From: a virus
Virus record (IMG/VR): IMGVR_UViG_3300031215_000085
Location: 1-20,059 of that record
Strand: one strand, 5' to 3'
Length of the DNA: 20,059 nt
In this document: positions 1 through 5,445 of the stretch, piece by piece
Layout of the letters: the number at the start of each line of letters is the position of its first letter
Position numbering within the stretch: the first letter of the stretch is position 1
The notes under the pieces: generated by a model
What the model saw: the letters and a program-made list of their open reading frames with translations, nothing else
What the model was told of the DNA's origin: nothing
Databases searched by the model: none
Translations under genes and position numbers: made by a program

Positions 1-148
1 TTGGTATTTTCGGCAATTTGGCTTCAAGACCCACACCCCAAGCATAGGCGCGCGCGGTTTTTGTCAGCCGATCCTTTTTGTGGTGCGTTTTGCTGCGGGC
101 GTTGCTTTGCAGGCCCCTGTCAGGCCAGGGAAGTGACAGTTCAATCAT
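1..148 (-). CDS. RusA-like Holliday-junction resolvase, N-terminal part (cut by window edge)
   Basis: A leftward ORF starts at the ATG at 148-146 and stays open to the left edge (49 codons visible). Its ATG overlaps the TGA of the upstream HTH gene (ATGA), so the two are translationally coupled. The visible start, MIELSLPWPDRGLQSNAR, has the short beta-strand plus LPWP-x-N pattern of RusA-family resolvases, which cut four-way DNA junctions during phage replication and recombination. It is followed by a basic stretch (KTHHKKDRLTKTAR). The catalytic aspartates of RusA lie further along and are outside the window, so activity cannot be judged. The family call is from pattern recognition of the first ~20 residues only. 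Confidence 0.65.
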   Translation of the reverse strand, partial: MIELSLPWPDRGLQSNARSKTHHKKDRLTKTARAYAWGVGLEAKLPKIP

Positions 149-579
149 TGCTTTACCCCGCCCGACTTGATAAACGCCTTGATCTTCTCGCGCATTTCGT
201 GGCGCAACTGCCGCCCGCCTTCAAGCTGGCCGATCAGGTTTGCATCGCCCACGGCGTGCTTGCCAAACATTGTCTTTGCCATGCCAGTCTTTGCGCGAAA
301 CTTTGCAATCTGGTCTAGGACTTTTTGTTCTGCGGGGTTTACCATTCGCATTTGGTCTTCCTTTTGTGCGGTTGTTTTGGGTTGTCCGTGGTTGGTAAAG
401 ACGCATCGGTGCTTTGGCATGGTGGAGCAGGTCCAATGGTTCCCTGCGCCGTCAGTAAGCCTGATGTAGGGGCCACCGCCCTTTATATGCGCATCATTTC
501 CCTTGTTTACAAAATACCCAAACCTTCTTGGGTCCGCCTTACTAGATTTCATGTTTTCAATTTTGTCGCCTACGTTCAT
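145..579 (-). CDS. HTH DNA-binding regulator with an extra N-terminal domain
   Basis: A 144-residue protein. Its C-terminal half (about 84-140) contains the pattern KTGMAKTMFGKHAVGDANLI followed by a Gly-Gly-Arg turn and a basic helix ending in KAFIKSG. This is the compact HTH type common in alphaproteobacterial phages and prophages (Cro/C1-like fold, inferred). The first ~80 residues are not recognised. They are rich in Gly, Lys and His and carry a C51-x6-H-x-C59 cluster (CSTMPKHRC) that might bind a metal. Start ATG at 579-577 has an AAGGG-type ribosome site about 8 bases upstream. It is the first gene of the leftward operon and couples to the RusA-like gene, so a role in controlling the divergent early promoters or replication is plausible but not shown. 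Confidence 0.7.
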   Translation of the reverse strand: MNVGDKIENMKSSKADPRRFGYFVNKGNDAHIKGGGPYIRLTDGAGNHWTCSTMPKHRCVFTNHGQPKTTAQKEDQMRMVNPAEQKVLDQIAKFRAKTGMAKTMFGKHAVGDANLIGQLEGGRQLRHEMREKIKAFIKSGGVKQ

Positions 580-675
580 GTTTACGGTACCCTTGCTGGT
601 TTTATCATGTGCCCACCTTCGGATATTGCCGCTGGATTGTCAACGTGATAATTCTGCATTGTCCGAAAATAACGC

Positions 676-704
676 TTGCCATGTGAGATTGCCTGTTGTA
701 TGGT
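676..704 (+). promoter_or_regulatory. Putative sigma70-type promoter of the rightward early operon
   Basis: TTGCCA at 676-681 (5 of 6 matches to TTGACA) and TATGGT at 699-704 (4 of 6 to TATAAT) are separated by exactly 17 bases. The predicted start of transcription is near 711, about 147 bases before the first clear gene at 858. It sits in the divergent intergenic region and points into the early gene run, which is where a promoter is expected. Confidence 0.5.
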
Positions 705-774
705 GGTGACACTAGAGGACGACAGGGCAGAACCTCACACGGCCAATAAAGGGGCCACATACAGGGAGAACACC

Positions 775-846
775 ATGCGCCGCGATACTTAAATGCGGCT
801 AGCAATTATTCGGCACAATCGCCGCCAACAACACCAACGCAATTAA
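775..846 (+). other. Two tandem mini-ORFs (5 and 17 codons), possible leader peptides
   Basis: Downstream of an AGGGAGA ribosome-binding-like site, ATG at 775 opens a five-codon ORF (MRRDT, stop 790-792). It is followed without a gap by ATG at 793 opening a 17-codon ORF rich in Arg, Gln and His (MRLAIIRHNRRQQHQRN, stop 844-846). The first real gene starts 11 bases later. They could be leader peptides or chance ORFs; nothing in the peptides is recognised. Confidence 0.2.
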
Positions 847-857
847 CGGAGACGACC

Positions 858-1262
858 ATGACAAAAGATTACACAACAATCGCCGAGGCTCTTGAGGCCA
901 TTCAATCCCTTGTACCTCTGATGGTGGAAAAAGGGATGGTTACGCCGTCAACTTATGTTCGCTTTTCAGATTCTTACAGGGCTGAGGTTTGGATTTGCAG
1001 CAACAGTAGGTCAGGCACTCAACTAGGTAGTTGTGGAACCGAAATAGTTAATGCCAAAACAATCCGCGAAGCCGTAGACAAAGCCCGCGCTGCAATCATG
1101 GCCCTCAAAGACCCTGAGATTGAAGCCATCGCCCGCTATCAGCGCAAGATTGCCACCGCCGTAGACGAAGGCCGCGCAGACGGTATCCCCGAAGAATACA
1201 CCAACCCGGTGTCGGCAGTTATTCACACGATCCACGAGAACCTGTTAGAGGTGACAAAATGA
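858..1262 (+). CDS. Hypothetical early phage protein
   Basis: A 134-residue protein with no recognised domain. The start is supported by GGAGA eight bases upstream of ATG 858. The N-terminal half looks like a small mixed alpha/beta domain (YVRFSDSYRAEVWICSNS), and residues ~70-115 are helical and charged (AVDKARAAIMALKDPEIEAI, then RKIATAVDEGRADG). Its stop overlaps the start of the next gene (ATGA), so it heads a coupled string of small genes. It is the first full gene after the early promoter. Codon use is ordinary for the window. No function can be assigned. Confidence 0.7.
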   Translation: MTKDYTTIAEALEAIQSLVPLMVEKGMVTPSTYVRFSDSYRAEVWICSNSRSGTQLGSCGTEIVNAKTIREAVDKARAAIMALKDPEIEAIARYQRKIATAVDEGRADGIPEEYTNPVSAVIHTIHENLLEVTK

Positions 1263-1453
1263 CCGACGCAGAATACGGCGCACAACGCCTCCAATGGGCC
1301 AACGACGACGAGGGCGCACGCGACGGGCGCAACAACCTGCATTTCCCCGACTTTGACGAACACGCCGAGGCATACGCCGACGACCGCCGCACAAGCCGCG
1401 TTTGGACTGACGGTGTGACAGTTATCCCCGCAGAAACAAAGGAAGCAACATGA
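1259..1453 (+). CDS. Small acidic hypothetical protein
   Basis: A 64-residue, Asp/Glu-rich soluble protein (ANDDEGARDGRNN; DFDEHAEAYADDRR). ATG 1259 overlaps the stop of the preceding gene as ATGA, with GAGG about 7 bases upstream, and its own stop overlaps the next gene in the same way. No domain is recognised. The strongly acidic character is shared by several small phage proteins that bind host enzymes or mimic DNA, but at this length that is only a possibility. Confidence 0.65.
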   Translation: MTDAEYGAQRLQWANDDEGARDGRNNLHFPDFDEHAEAYADDRRTSRVWTDGVTVIPAETKEAT

Positions 1454-1662
1454 CCGACCTCCCAAAATATCACAGATTCCCGCCATTGACGCCACACAAG
1501 CCAACGCCGACAATCCCGCAGATGGAGGACCGGCACGAGCGCCAGATATTCACACACAAGGCCGAGCGCGTGGTCAATCAAGTCTTGGCGTTTGCCTTGA
1601 CCGTCCTGGCCGTCGTATTTGTTGGCGGGCTGATGTATAAAACTTTTGTGTGGGGGTATTAA
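1450..1662 (+). CDS. Small single-pass membrane protein with DLPxYHxxPPL motif
   Basis: 70 residues. The Pro-rich N-terminus (MTDLPKYHRFPPLTPHKPTP) is followed by a charged linker and one clear membrane segment at about 45-64 (VLAFALTVLAVVFVGGLMY). ATG 1450 overlaps the previous stop and has GGAAG six bases upstream. The motif D3-L-P-x-Y-H-x-x-P-P-L13 recurs in the 49-residue gene at 4756-4905, which lies directly after another small membrane protein. Topology probably puts the Pro-rich part in the cytoplasm (positive residues flank the membrane segment). Function unknown. Confidence 0.65.
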   Translation: MTDLPKYHRFPPLTPHKPTPTIPQMEDRHERQIFTHKAERVVNQVLAFALTVLAVVFVGGLMYKTFVWGY

Positions 1663-1663
1663 A

Positions 1664-2083
1664 ATGACTGATACGAGCATAATTGGCGCACAACTGTACT
1701 ACGTCGAACGTGACAACCTGCGCTATATCACAGCACACGCACCGACCGACAACGGAGGCGGAACTATTTTGGAAACTTGGGTTCCTGTCGCCGAACGTGA
1801 CGCGCTACGGGGCGATAACCGCATTCTACGCACTGAAAAACACGCGGATGCTGAAGCGATTGCCACGCGGCGGGACATCAATGCAGAGAATGACCGGCTG
1901 ACGAGGCGGGGGATGAAAAAATTTACAACAATAAAAGGCGGCAAACCCGCCATTGCCCACGCCGCAGATATGTGCGAGGCTGTAAAATCTGCTGTTTATG
2001 ACTTTGCAGACAAGGTTCCTCTTGCCACTGCAATTGGAGTTTTGGCAATAGCGCAACGCGAAATCCTAGATGAACAAGAATAA
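1664..2083 (+). CDS. Hypothetical early phage protein
   Basis: 139 residues from ATG 1664. This start is preferred over an upstream ATG at 1646 because it has GGGGGT at a good distance and does not run back into the previous gene. The N-terminal ~40 residues look like a small beta domain (QLYYVERDNLRYITA). Residues ~60-85 are a charged helix (HADAEAIATRRDINAENDRL), and the C-terminus is a helical, slightly hydrophobic segment (KVPLATAIGVLAIAQREIL). No family recognised. It is followed after 9 bases by the next gene with a strong AAGGAGG site. Confidence 0.65.
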   Translation: MTDTSIIGAQLYYVERDNLRYITAHAPTDNGGGTILETWVPVAERDALRGDNRILRTEKHADAEAIATRRDINAENDRLTRRGMKKFTTIKGGKPAIAHAADMCEAVKSAVYDFADKVPLATAIGVLAIAQREILDEQE

Positions 2084-2092
2084 GGAGGCAAA

Positions 2093-2293
2093 ATGATACT
2101 TGGATACATACTTATCTGCGGATTCGGTCCACTTGAGCCGGGATCAATCGAGGGCTGCAAGGTCTACACGATACCGTTTTACAACGCGGTGACTTGCGAA
2201 AACGAGCGTGCGGGCTTCTTGGCAAACCCTGACCTGCGCGACGGCCACTACATAGACGACTCTGGCTGCATTGTGATTGGTACGGGGGTATGA
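2093..2293 (+). CDS. Small hypothetical protein, Cys-containing
   Basis: 66 residues. A very strong ribosome site (AAGGAGG) lies 5 bases before ATG 2093. The start MILGYILICGFGPLEPGS is hydrophobic but short for a signal peptide. There are four cysteines (C9, C22, C34 and C59) and a central YNAVTCENERAGFLAN stretch. Its stop overlaps the DUF6378-like gene start (ATGA at 2290). Not recognised beyond being a phage-type small protein. Confidence 0.65.
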   Translation: MILGYILICGFGPLEPGSIEGCKVYTIPFYNAVTCENERAGFLANPDLRDGHYIDDSGCIVIGTGV

Positions 2294-2553
2294 ACACACG
2301 CTCAGAAATACTCGCGGAGGCCGAGGCGCTAATCAACGGCGACCGTGAGAAGGACTACGGCACCCCGCAAGAGTCGTTTGGCTGTATTGCAAAGATGTGG
2401 ACGGCATACCTTGGAAACCCTGTTACCGCATCGGACGTTTGCAACATGATGGTGCTGTTAAAGGTGGCACGTCTACGCACCGGCCCGCACCGCGATAGCA
2501 ATGTTGACGGCGCTGGATACATGGCCCTTGGGGCGGAGATGAGTGGGGGTTAA
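2290..2553 (+). CDS. DUF6378-like phage protein
   Basis: 87 residues matching the DUF6378 phage family as I remember it: helix EILAEAEALINGDREKDYGT, then IAKMWTAYLG, a VCNMMVLLKVARLR helix, and the C-terminal DSNVDGAGYMALGAE. The family is common in phages and is usually all-helical and about 80-100 residues, so this copy is full length. Its molecular role is not established. The ATG overlaps the previous stop, and the TAA overlaps the ATG of the DUF7768-like gene, so the two are expressed together. The two families are often neighbours in phage small-gene runs (recollection, not checked). Confidence 0.8.
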   Translation: MNTRSEILAEAEALINGDREKDYGTPQESFGCIAKMWTAYLGNPVTASDVCNMMVLLKVARLRTGPHRDSNVDGAGYMALGAEMSGG

Positions 2554-2876
2554 TGAGACTTGTCATCCTGGAAAGCCCCTACGCGGGCGACGTTGAGGCA
2601 AACATCGACTACGCGCGACTGTGCGTTCGTGACAGCCTAATGCGTGGGGAGGCACCGATTGCGTCGCACTTGCTTTACACGCAGCCCGGCATTCTTGACG
2701 ATACCGACCCCGAAGAAAGGCAATGGGGGATTGAGGCGGGGCTTGCCTGGAAGGGCGTTGCGGATGCAAGCGTCATTTACATGGATAAGGGCATCACGGA
2801 GGGGATGAGATACGGCATTATAACGGCGCAATGGGCCGGTGTCCCTGTCGAATACCGCCGCATCGAAAACCCTTAA
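2553..2876 (+). CDS. DUF7768-like protein, nucleoside-deoxyribosyltransferase fold
   Basis: 107 residues. It opens with a beta-strand plus SPYAGDVEANIDYAR, keeps the conserved ASHLLYTQPGILDD block (38-50), and ends with ADASVIYMDKGITEGMRYGI (about 70-89) and AGVPVEYR. This is the layout of the DUF7768/DUF4406 group related to nucleoside 2-deoxyribosyltransferases. The conserved D-x-G-x(2-3)-E segment (D78, G80, E83) that carries the catalytic Glu in those enzymes is present. Substrate unknown: nucleoside, NAD-like or modified base are all possible. TAATG overlap links it to the DUF6378-like gene. A 100-base gap follows, the largest in the early run. Confidence 0.8.
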   Translation: MRLVILESPYAGDVEANIDYARLCVRDSLMRGEAPIASHLLYTQPGILDDTDPEERQWGIEAGLAWKGVADASVIYMDKGITEGMRYGIITAQWAGVPVEYRRIENP

Positions 2877-2976
2877 CAATCAACCCACTGCGTGATACGC
2901 ATAGCCAACGCAAGCCGATTGCCTTTCTTTTTGTAAATGCAACCGCATTGTCTTGCACTAAATTGGAAGGTTAACC

Positions 2977-4212
2977 ATGCCAAATCCACCAATGTCAGAC
3001 CAATTAGCAATAGAAGCAATAGAGGCGCTGGACCGCCACGATGGCAGGGCTTTTCTGGCCGCAAAGGCATTAGGCGTAAACGTTGAAACATTCCGCAGCC
3101 GCATTAAGAAAGCCAAGGAACGCGGGCTGCACCTATCGGACGGCGCGCAACGGGCGATGAACGACGCGGGCCTGACTGGATCGGAAGCCAAGGGCGGATG
3201 GATACACAACTATAACGAGGCGGGCAACAAGGTCGGCACAACGCGCTGGTCCGCGCCGGTTGATGAGGCCGAAACCAACAAATTTCTGGACACGATACGC
3301 GGCGCGATTGACGACCTGCAAACAATAGACGCACCGGAATACGAAATACGGGAACGACCTGATGGCGAATGCTTGCTGGTCATTGATCTGTCTGACATTC
3401 ACGTAGGCAAGCTGTGCGTCGAAACAGAGACGGGCTACACCTACAGCCGCGAGATTGCCGTGCAGCGCATGGTTGAAGGCACGCGCGAGTTAATCCGCAA
3501 GGCGTCGGGCATGGGGGTGGGGCGCATCTTGTTTGTTCTGGGCAATGACATCCTGCACGTTGACGGGCCTCGCTCAACGACGACAAGCGGCACGTATCAG
3601 GACGGCCACGGCACCATTCACCAGATGTACCGGGACGCAATGGCGGGATATGTGAAGTGCATTGAATTGGCACGCCTCACAGCGCCAGTGGACTTGATAT
3701 TCGTGCCGTCAAATCACGACTGGCTTATGGGCTGGTGTTTGGCCCGCGAGGTTGGCGCATGGTTTCGCAACGCGCCTGACGTCACCGCGACTGATTACAA
3801 TCTGTCAGAAAATCACCGCAAGTATTATCGCTTTCAAGACAACCTGATCGGCATAACGCACGGCGACGGGGCAAAGGAATCCGACCTCTACCCGCTAATG
3901 ATGACGGAGGCGCGGGCGCACATTTCAGAATGCCCGCATAAATATATCTACGTCCACCACCTACACCACAAAATCCGCAAGCAAGCGGGCGTGTTGTCTC
4001 ACAAGCGCGAAAAAGACCATATCGGAATGACAATGATGCACAACGCCGTGCGCTCAATGGAGGGGGATAATGTGCAAATTGAGTATGTCCGCTCACCAAC
4101 CCCGCCAGACGGATGGCACCATCGCAACGGATATATCAACCGGCAAGCTGTTGAGTGTTTCGTACACCACCCATACGACGGGCAGGACGGGCGCTTCACG
4201 GTTTGGTTTTAG
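2977..4212 (+). CDS. HTH-metallophosphoesterase
   Basis: 411 residues, preceded by GGAAGG. Residues ~20-46 form an HTH-like pair of helices (FLAAKALGVNVETFRSRIKK). The rest is a calcineurin-type metallophosphoesterase with the metal-binding motifs in order: D140-x-H142 (SDIHVGK), G-N-D191 (LGNDILH), S-N-H-D (245-248), a GITHGDG block with H295, and a His-rich YVHHLHHK block (325-332). All five motifs are intact, so it should hydrolyse phosphoesters, perhaps DNA ends or nucleotides. The HTH plus phosphoesterase architecture is seen in other phage early regions (recollection). It stands alone in the operon, with gaps on both sides. Confidence 0.85.
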   Translation: MPNPPMSDQLAIEAIEALDRHDGRAFLAAKALGVNVETFRSRIKKAKERGLHLSDGAQRAMNDAGLTGSEAKGGWIHNYNEAGNKVGTTRWSAPVDEAETNKFLDTIRGAIDDLQTIDAPEYEIRERPDGECLLVIDLSDIHVGKLCVETETGYTYSREIAVQRMVEGTRELIRKASGMGVGRILFVLGNDILHVDGPRSTTTSGTYQDGHGTIHQMYRDAMAGYVKCIELARLTAPVDLIFVPSNHDWLMGWCLAREVGAWFRNAPDVTATDYNLSENHRKYYRFQDNLIGITHGDGAKESDLYPLMMTEARAHISECPHKYIYVHHLHHKIRKQAGVLSHKREKDHIGMTMMHNAVRSMEGDNVQIEYVRSPTPPDGWHHRNGYINRQAVECFVHHPYDGQDGRFTVWF

Positions 4213-4234
4213 ACGGCTTAACAAAGGAAATAAC

Positions 4235-4335
4235 ATGACACCAGTAACGGCTACGGCGACGGCTTCGGTGGCAAGCCCAAAGTGCCTTACTTCGATGTCA
4301 GCCATTTGAACATGGATGGCGGCAATAGCGGATAA
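4235..4335 (+). pseudogene. Frameshifted 32-codon Gly-rich mini-gene
   Basis: AAAGGA followed by ATG 4235 opens a 24-residue ORF of low-complexity Thr/Ala (stop 4307-4309). From the very next codons another frame reads SNGYGDGFGGKPKVPYFDVS and then HLNMDGGNSG before TAA at 4333-4335, which looks far more protein-like. Removing one AC from the ACAC at 4238-4241 joins ATG to that frame and gives a continuous 32-residue Gly/Asp/Tyr-rich protein with the same ribosome site. It may be a recently broken gene, a sequencing or assembly error at a dinucleotide repeat, or a frameshift-controlled gene. Confidence 0.5.
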
Positions 4336-4374
4336 TTGTAGGTTATAGAAACACACCAACAGGAGTTACTGACA

Positions 4375-4623
4375 ATGGCATACGGAATTGCAAACCACAA
4401 CGGCGAGGAGGTGGAGGTGGCGTTCAGCGCCACCGGCGTTGCCACCGACTATGGCGTGGACCGCTCACCCACTTGGATCGAGTGGGATAATGTGGCGATA
4501 GATGATCTGACGATACTGGGGGTTGCGGTCGATGTGTCAAAGCTGCCGGTTGATCTGCAAGGGGCGATCTATGCGCTGGCCGACGATCTCGAATTTGAAC
4601 AGGAGGATCCTGACTATGACTGA
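4375..4623 (+). CDS. Small acidic hypothetical protein
   Basis: 82 residues. AGGAG lies about 10 bases before ATG 4375. The N-terminal half is beta-like (MAYGIANHNGEEVEVAFSAT), followed by SPTWIEWDNVAIDDLTILGV. It ends in an acidic helix (GAIYALADDLEFEQEDPDYD). The layout resembles the many small phage proteins that pair a beta sheet with a helical acidic tail, but no named family is recognised. The 3' end contains the AGGAGG site and start of the following membrane-protein gene, so the two overlap by 8 bases and are likely coupled. Confidence 0.65.
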   Translation: MAYGIANHNGEEVEVAFSATGVATDYGVDRSPTWIEWDNVAIDDLTILGVAVDVSKLPVDLQGAIYALADDLEFEQEDPDYD

Positions 4624-4759
4624 CAACAACCACCCTCGCTTTGCCAACCTGCGCACTGGAGGCAACATGCCCCGCAAACGCACAGGATTGATCCGCGACG
4701 CCATCAGTCTGCTACTCATCATCGCCATGTGTGTGGCGTTTTATGTGGTGACGCCGTGA
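4616..4759 (+). CDS. Small single-pass membrane protein
   Basis: 47 residues from ATG 4616, preceded by a perfect AGGAGG nine bases upstream. Residues 1-26 are polar and basic (NMPRKRTGLIRD) and are followed by one membrane helix at about 28-45 (AISLLLIIAMCVAFYVV), so the N-terminus is probably cytoplasmic. Its stop overlaps a GTG start of the next mini-gene (GTGA). With that neighbour it parallels the gene at 1450-1662, where membrane helix and DLPxYH motif are in one protein. Confidence 0.6.
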   Translation: MTDNNHPRFANLRTGGNMPRKRTGLIRDAISLLLIIAMCVAFYVVTP

Positions 4760-4905
4760 AGCAACCCGCCGACCTGCCCACATACCACGCCATACCGCCG
4801 CTTGGTGGCGACAACCCCAGCCCATTCGGTGCGCCTTGGGCTGGCCCTCTAATTGCCGACGAACTCAAGCGGGCCGAGCGCCACGCAAACAAGGATGCTG
4901 AATGA
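4756..4905 (+). CDS. Small Pro-rich protein with DLPxYHxxPPL motif
   Basis: 49 residues from GTG 4756. The start is supported by GTGA overlap with the previous stop, a GGTGA site just upstream, and the ATGA-type overlap at its own end. It begins VKQPADLPTYHAIPPLGG, then has a Pro/Gly middle and a charged helical end (DELKRAERHANKDAE). Eight of eleven motif positions match the gene at 1450-1662, while the codons differ mostly at third positions, which argues that both are translated. Function unknown. Confidence 0.55.
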   Translation: MKQPADLPTYHAIPPLGGDNPSPFGAPWAGPLIADELKRAERHANKDAE

Positions 4906-5108
4906 TGGTAGACCAAACCACACAGGCCGAAATCGACGCCGTGCGCGCCGAGAACATCGAATTGCGGGCGCGGCTTAAGGCGGCTCGGGGTGCTTTGGCT
5001 GACATATATGACGGGGAACCGCAATGGCCAGACAAGCCCAAGAAGGAACTCAAGTGGTGCCGTAAACGCGCCAAAGAAGCCTACCGCGTCACAGGTGACG
5101 CGCCATGA
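4902..5108 (+). CDS. Small coiled-coil protein
   Basis: 68 residues; ATG 4902 overlaps the previous stop and has AAGGA eight bases upstream. Residues 8-35 form a helix with coiled-coil spacing (IDAVRAENIELRARLKAAR), followed by ALADIYDGEPQWPDKPKKEL and a basic helix (KWCRKRAKEAY). The DIYDGEPxWPDxPxKEL-x-WCRxRA pattern is familiar from small proteins of Rhodobacterales and Rhizobiales phages (recollection). Role unknown. The stop overlaps a 40-codon ORF that finishes the rightward run. Confidence 0.65.
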   Translation: MMVDQTTQAEIDAVRAENIELRARLKAARGALADIYDGEPQWPDKPKKELKWCRKRAKEAYRVTGDAP

Positions 5109-5227
5109 CCCGGCCCATGACCCCAAACACAAAAATGCCGCGCAGGCCGATACGGCGCGCGGCTTATGTTAGCAAAACGGCAAAATCACGACACACCGCT
5201 GCGTCTATGTTAACGAAACGCGGCTAA
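5105..5227 (+). CDS. Small basic ORF ending the rightward operon
   Basis: 40 codons from ATG 5105, in ATGA overlap with the previous gene and with AGGTGA upstream. The product is very basic and low in hydrophobic residues (MTRPMTPNTKMPRRPIRRAA, then VSKTAKSRHT). Its stop (5225-5227) overlaps the stop of the convergent o-spanin gene. The sequence inside also forms the leftward terminator and contains two imperfect copies of a TATGTTAxCxAAACG repeat (near 5165 and 5206), so DNA constraints may explain much of it. It could be a real gene or only terminator DNA. Confidence 0.35.
   Translation: MTRPMTPNTKMPRRPIRRAAYVSKTAKSRHTAASMLTKRG
5128..5163 (-). terminator. Rho-independent terminator of the leftward late operon
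   Basis: Read on the - strand, GCCGCGC (5163-5157) pairs with GCGCGGC (5143-5137). Inside it GCCG pairs with CGGC around a three-base TAT loop, with a two-base bulge, giving an 11-bp GC-rich stem. It is followed at once by ATTTTTGTGTTT. This is about 60 bases past the o-spanin stop, exactly where the late transcript should end. It lies within the last rightward ORF. Confidence 0.7.
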
Positions 5228-5445
5228 TTCGACACACACCCATCGGGCCAGCAATTCACCACCGTGATGAGTTCCAGCCCCGTCGCCCGCATCTTGTCTA
5301 CGTCGTCACCCAAAAGGGCCCCAGCGTGTTCCCGCGACACTGGCACAGCCGCATCAAGTATCGCCGCCGCCCTGCCCTCATTCGGTAAACTTTCGCAACC
5401 CATCAAGAACATCATCGGGATTGCCAGGAATGTCAGTCTGCGCAT
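5224..5445 (-). CDS. Outer-membrane lipoprotein spanin (Rz1-like o-spanin)
   Basis: 73 residues from ATG 5445, chosen because AGAGG lies just upstream and a classic lipoprotein signal follows: MRRLTFLAIPMMFLMGC, with the lipobox L-M-G-C17. An upstream in-frame ATG at 5574 would add 43 residues that destroy the signal. After cleavage a short periplasmic protein of ~57 residues remains, with two more cysteines near the end (C66, C71). It starts inside the preceding i-spanin-like gene in another frame (68-base overlap), the arrangement typical of Rz/Rz1 pairs that fuse the inner and outer membranes in the last step of lysis. Confidence 0.75.
   Translation of the reverse strand: MRRLTFLAIPMMFLMGCESLPNEGRAAAILDAAVPVSREHAGALLGDDVDKMRATGLELITVVNCWPDGCVSN

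Larger units (their letters stand above)
580..857. promoter_or_regulatory. Divergent intergenic control region
   Basis: This is the only long gene-free stretch (278 bases), lying between the leftward HTH gene and the rightward early operon. It holds the rightward promoter listed separately, a GGCC-x8-GGCC short inverted repeat near 740-755, and several near-identical hexamers ATTGYC on the + strand (625, 636, 658 and 688). No convincing leftward promoter with both boxes was found, though a perfect TTGACA lies on the - strand at 643-638. The last 85 bases contain two very short ORFs. The arrangement suggests that the HTH protein's operators are here, which is inference. Confidence 0.6.

Noticed and set aside
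111-130. CCCTG/CAGGG hairpin at the end of the HTH gene as a terminator
   Set aside because: Short stem, no T tract, and it lies within the start of the RusA-like gene, which must be read through.
638-643. Perfect TTGACA on the - strand as a leftward -35 box
   Set aside because: At 16-18 bases spacing the sequence is GAAGGT-like, not a -10 box; the only AT-rich hexamer nearby is too close. A leftward promoter is expected here but this is not enough to call it.
2890-2910. TGCGT-GAT-ACGCA inverted repeat in the gap before the metallophosphoesterase gene
   Set aside because: Five-base arms with no promoter boxes at proper spacing around it; too short to call an operator.
5163-5224. Two imperfect TATGTTAxCxAAACG repeats as an attachment site or origin
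   Set aside because: Only about 13 bases, imperfect, two copies, with no integrase or replication gene nearby; noted only as an oddity of the terminator region.
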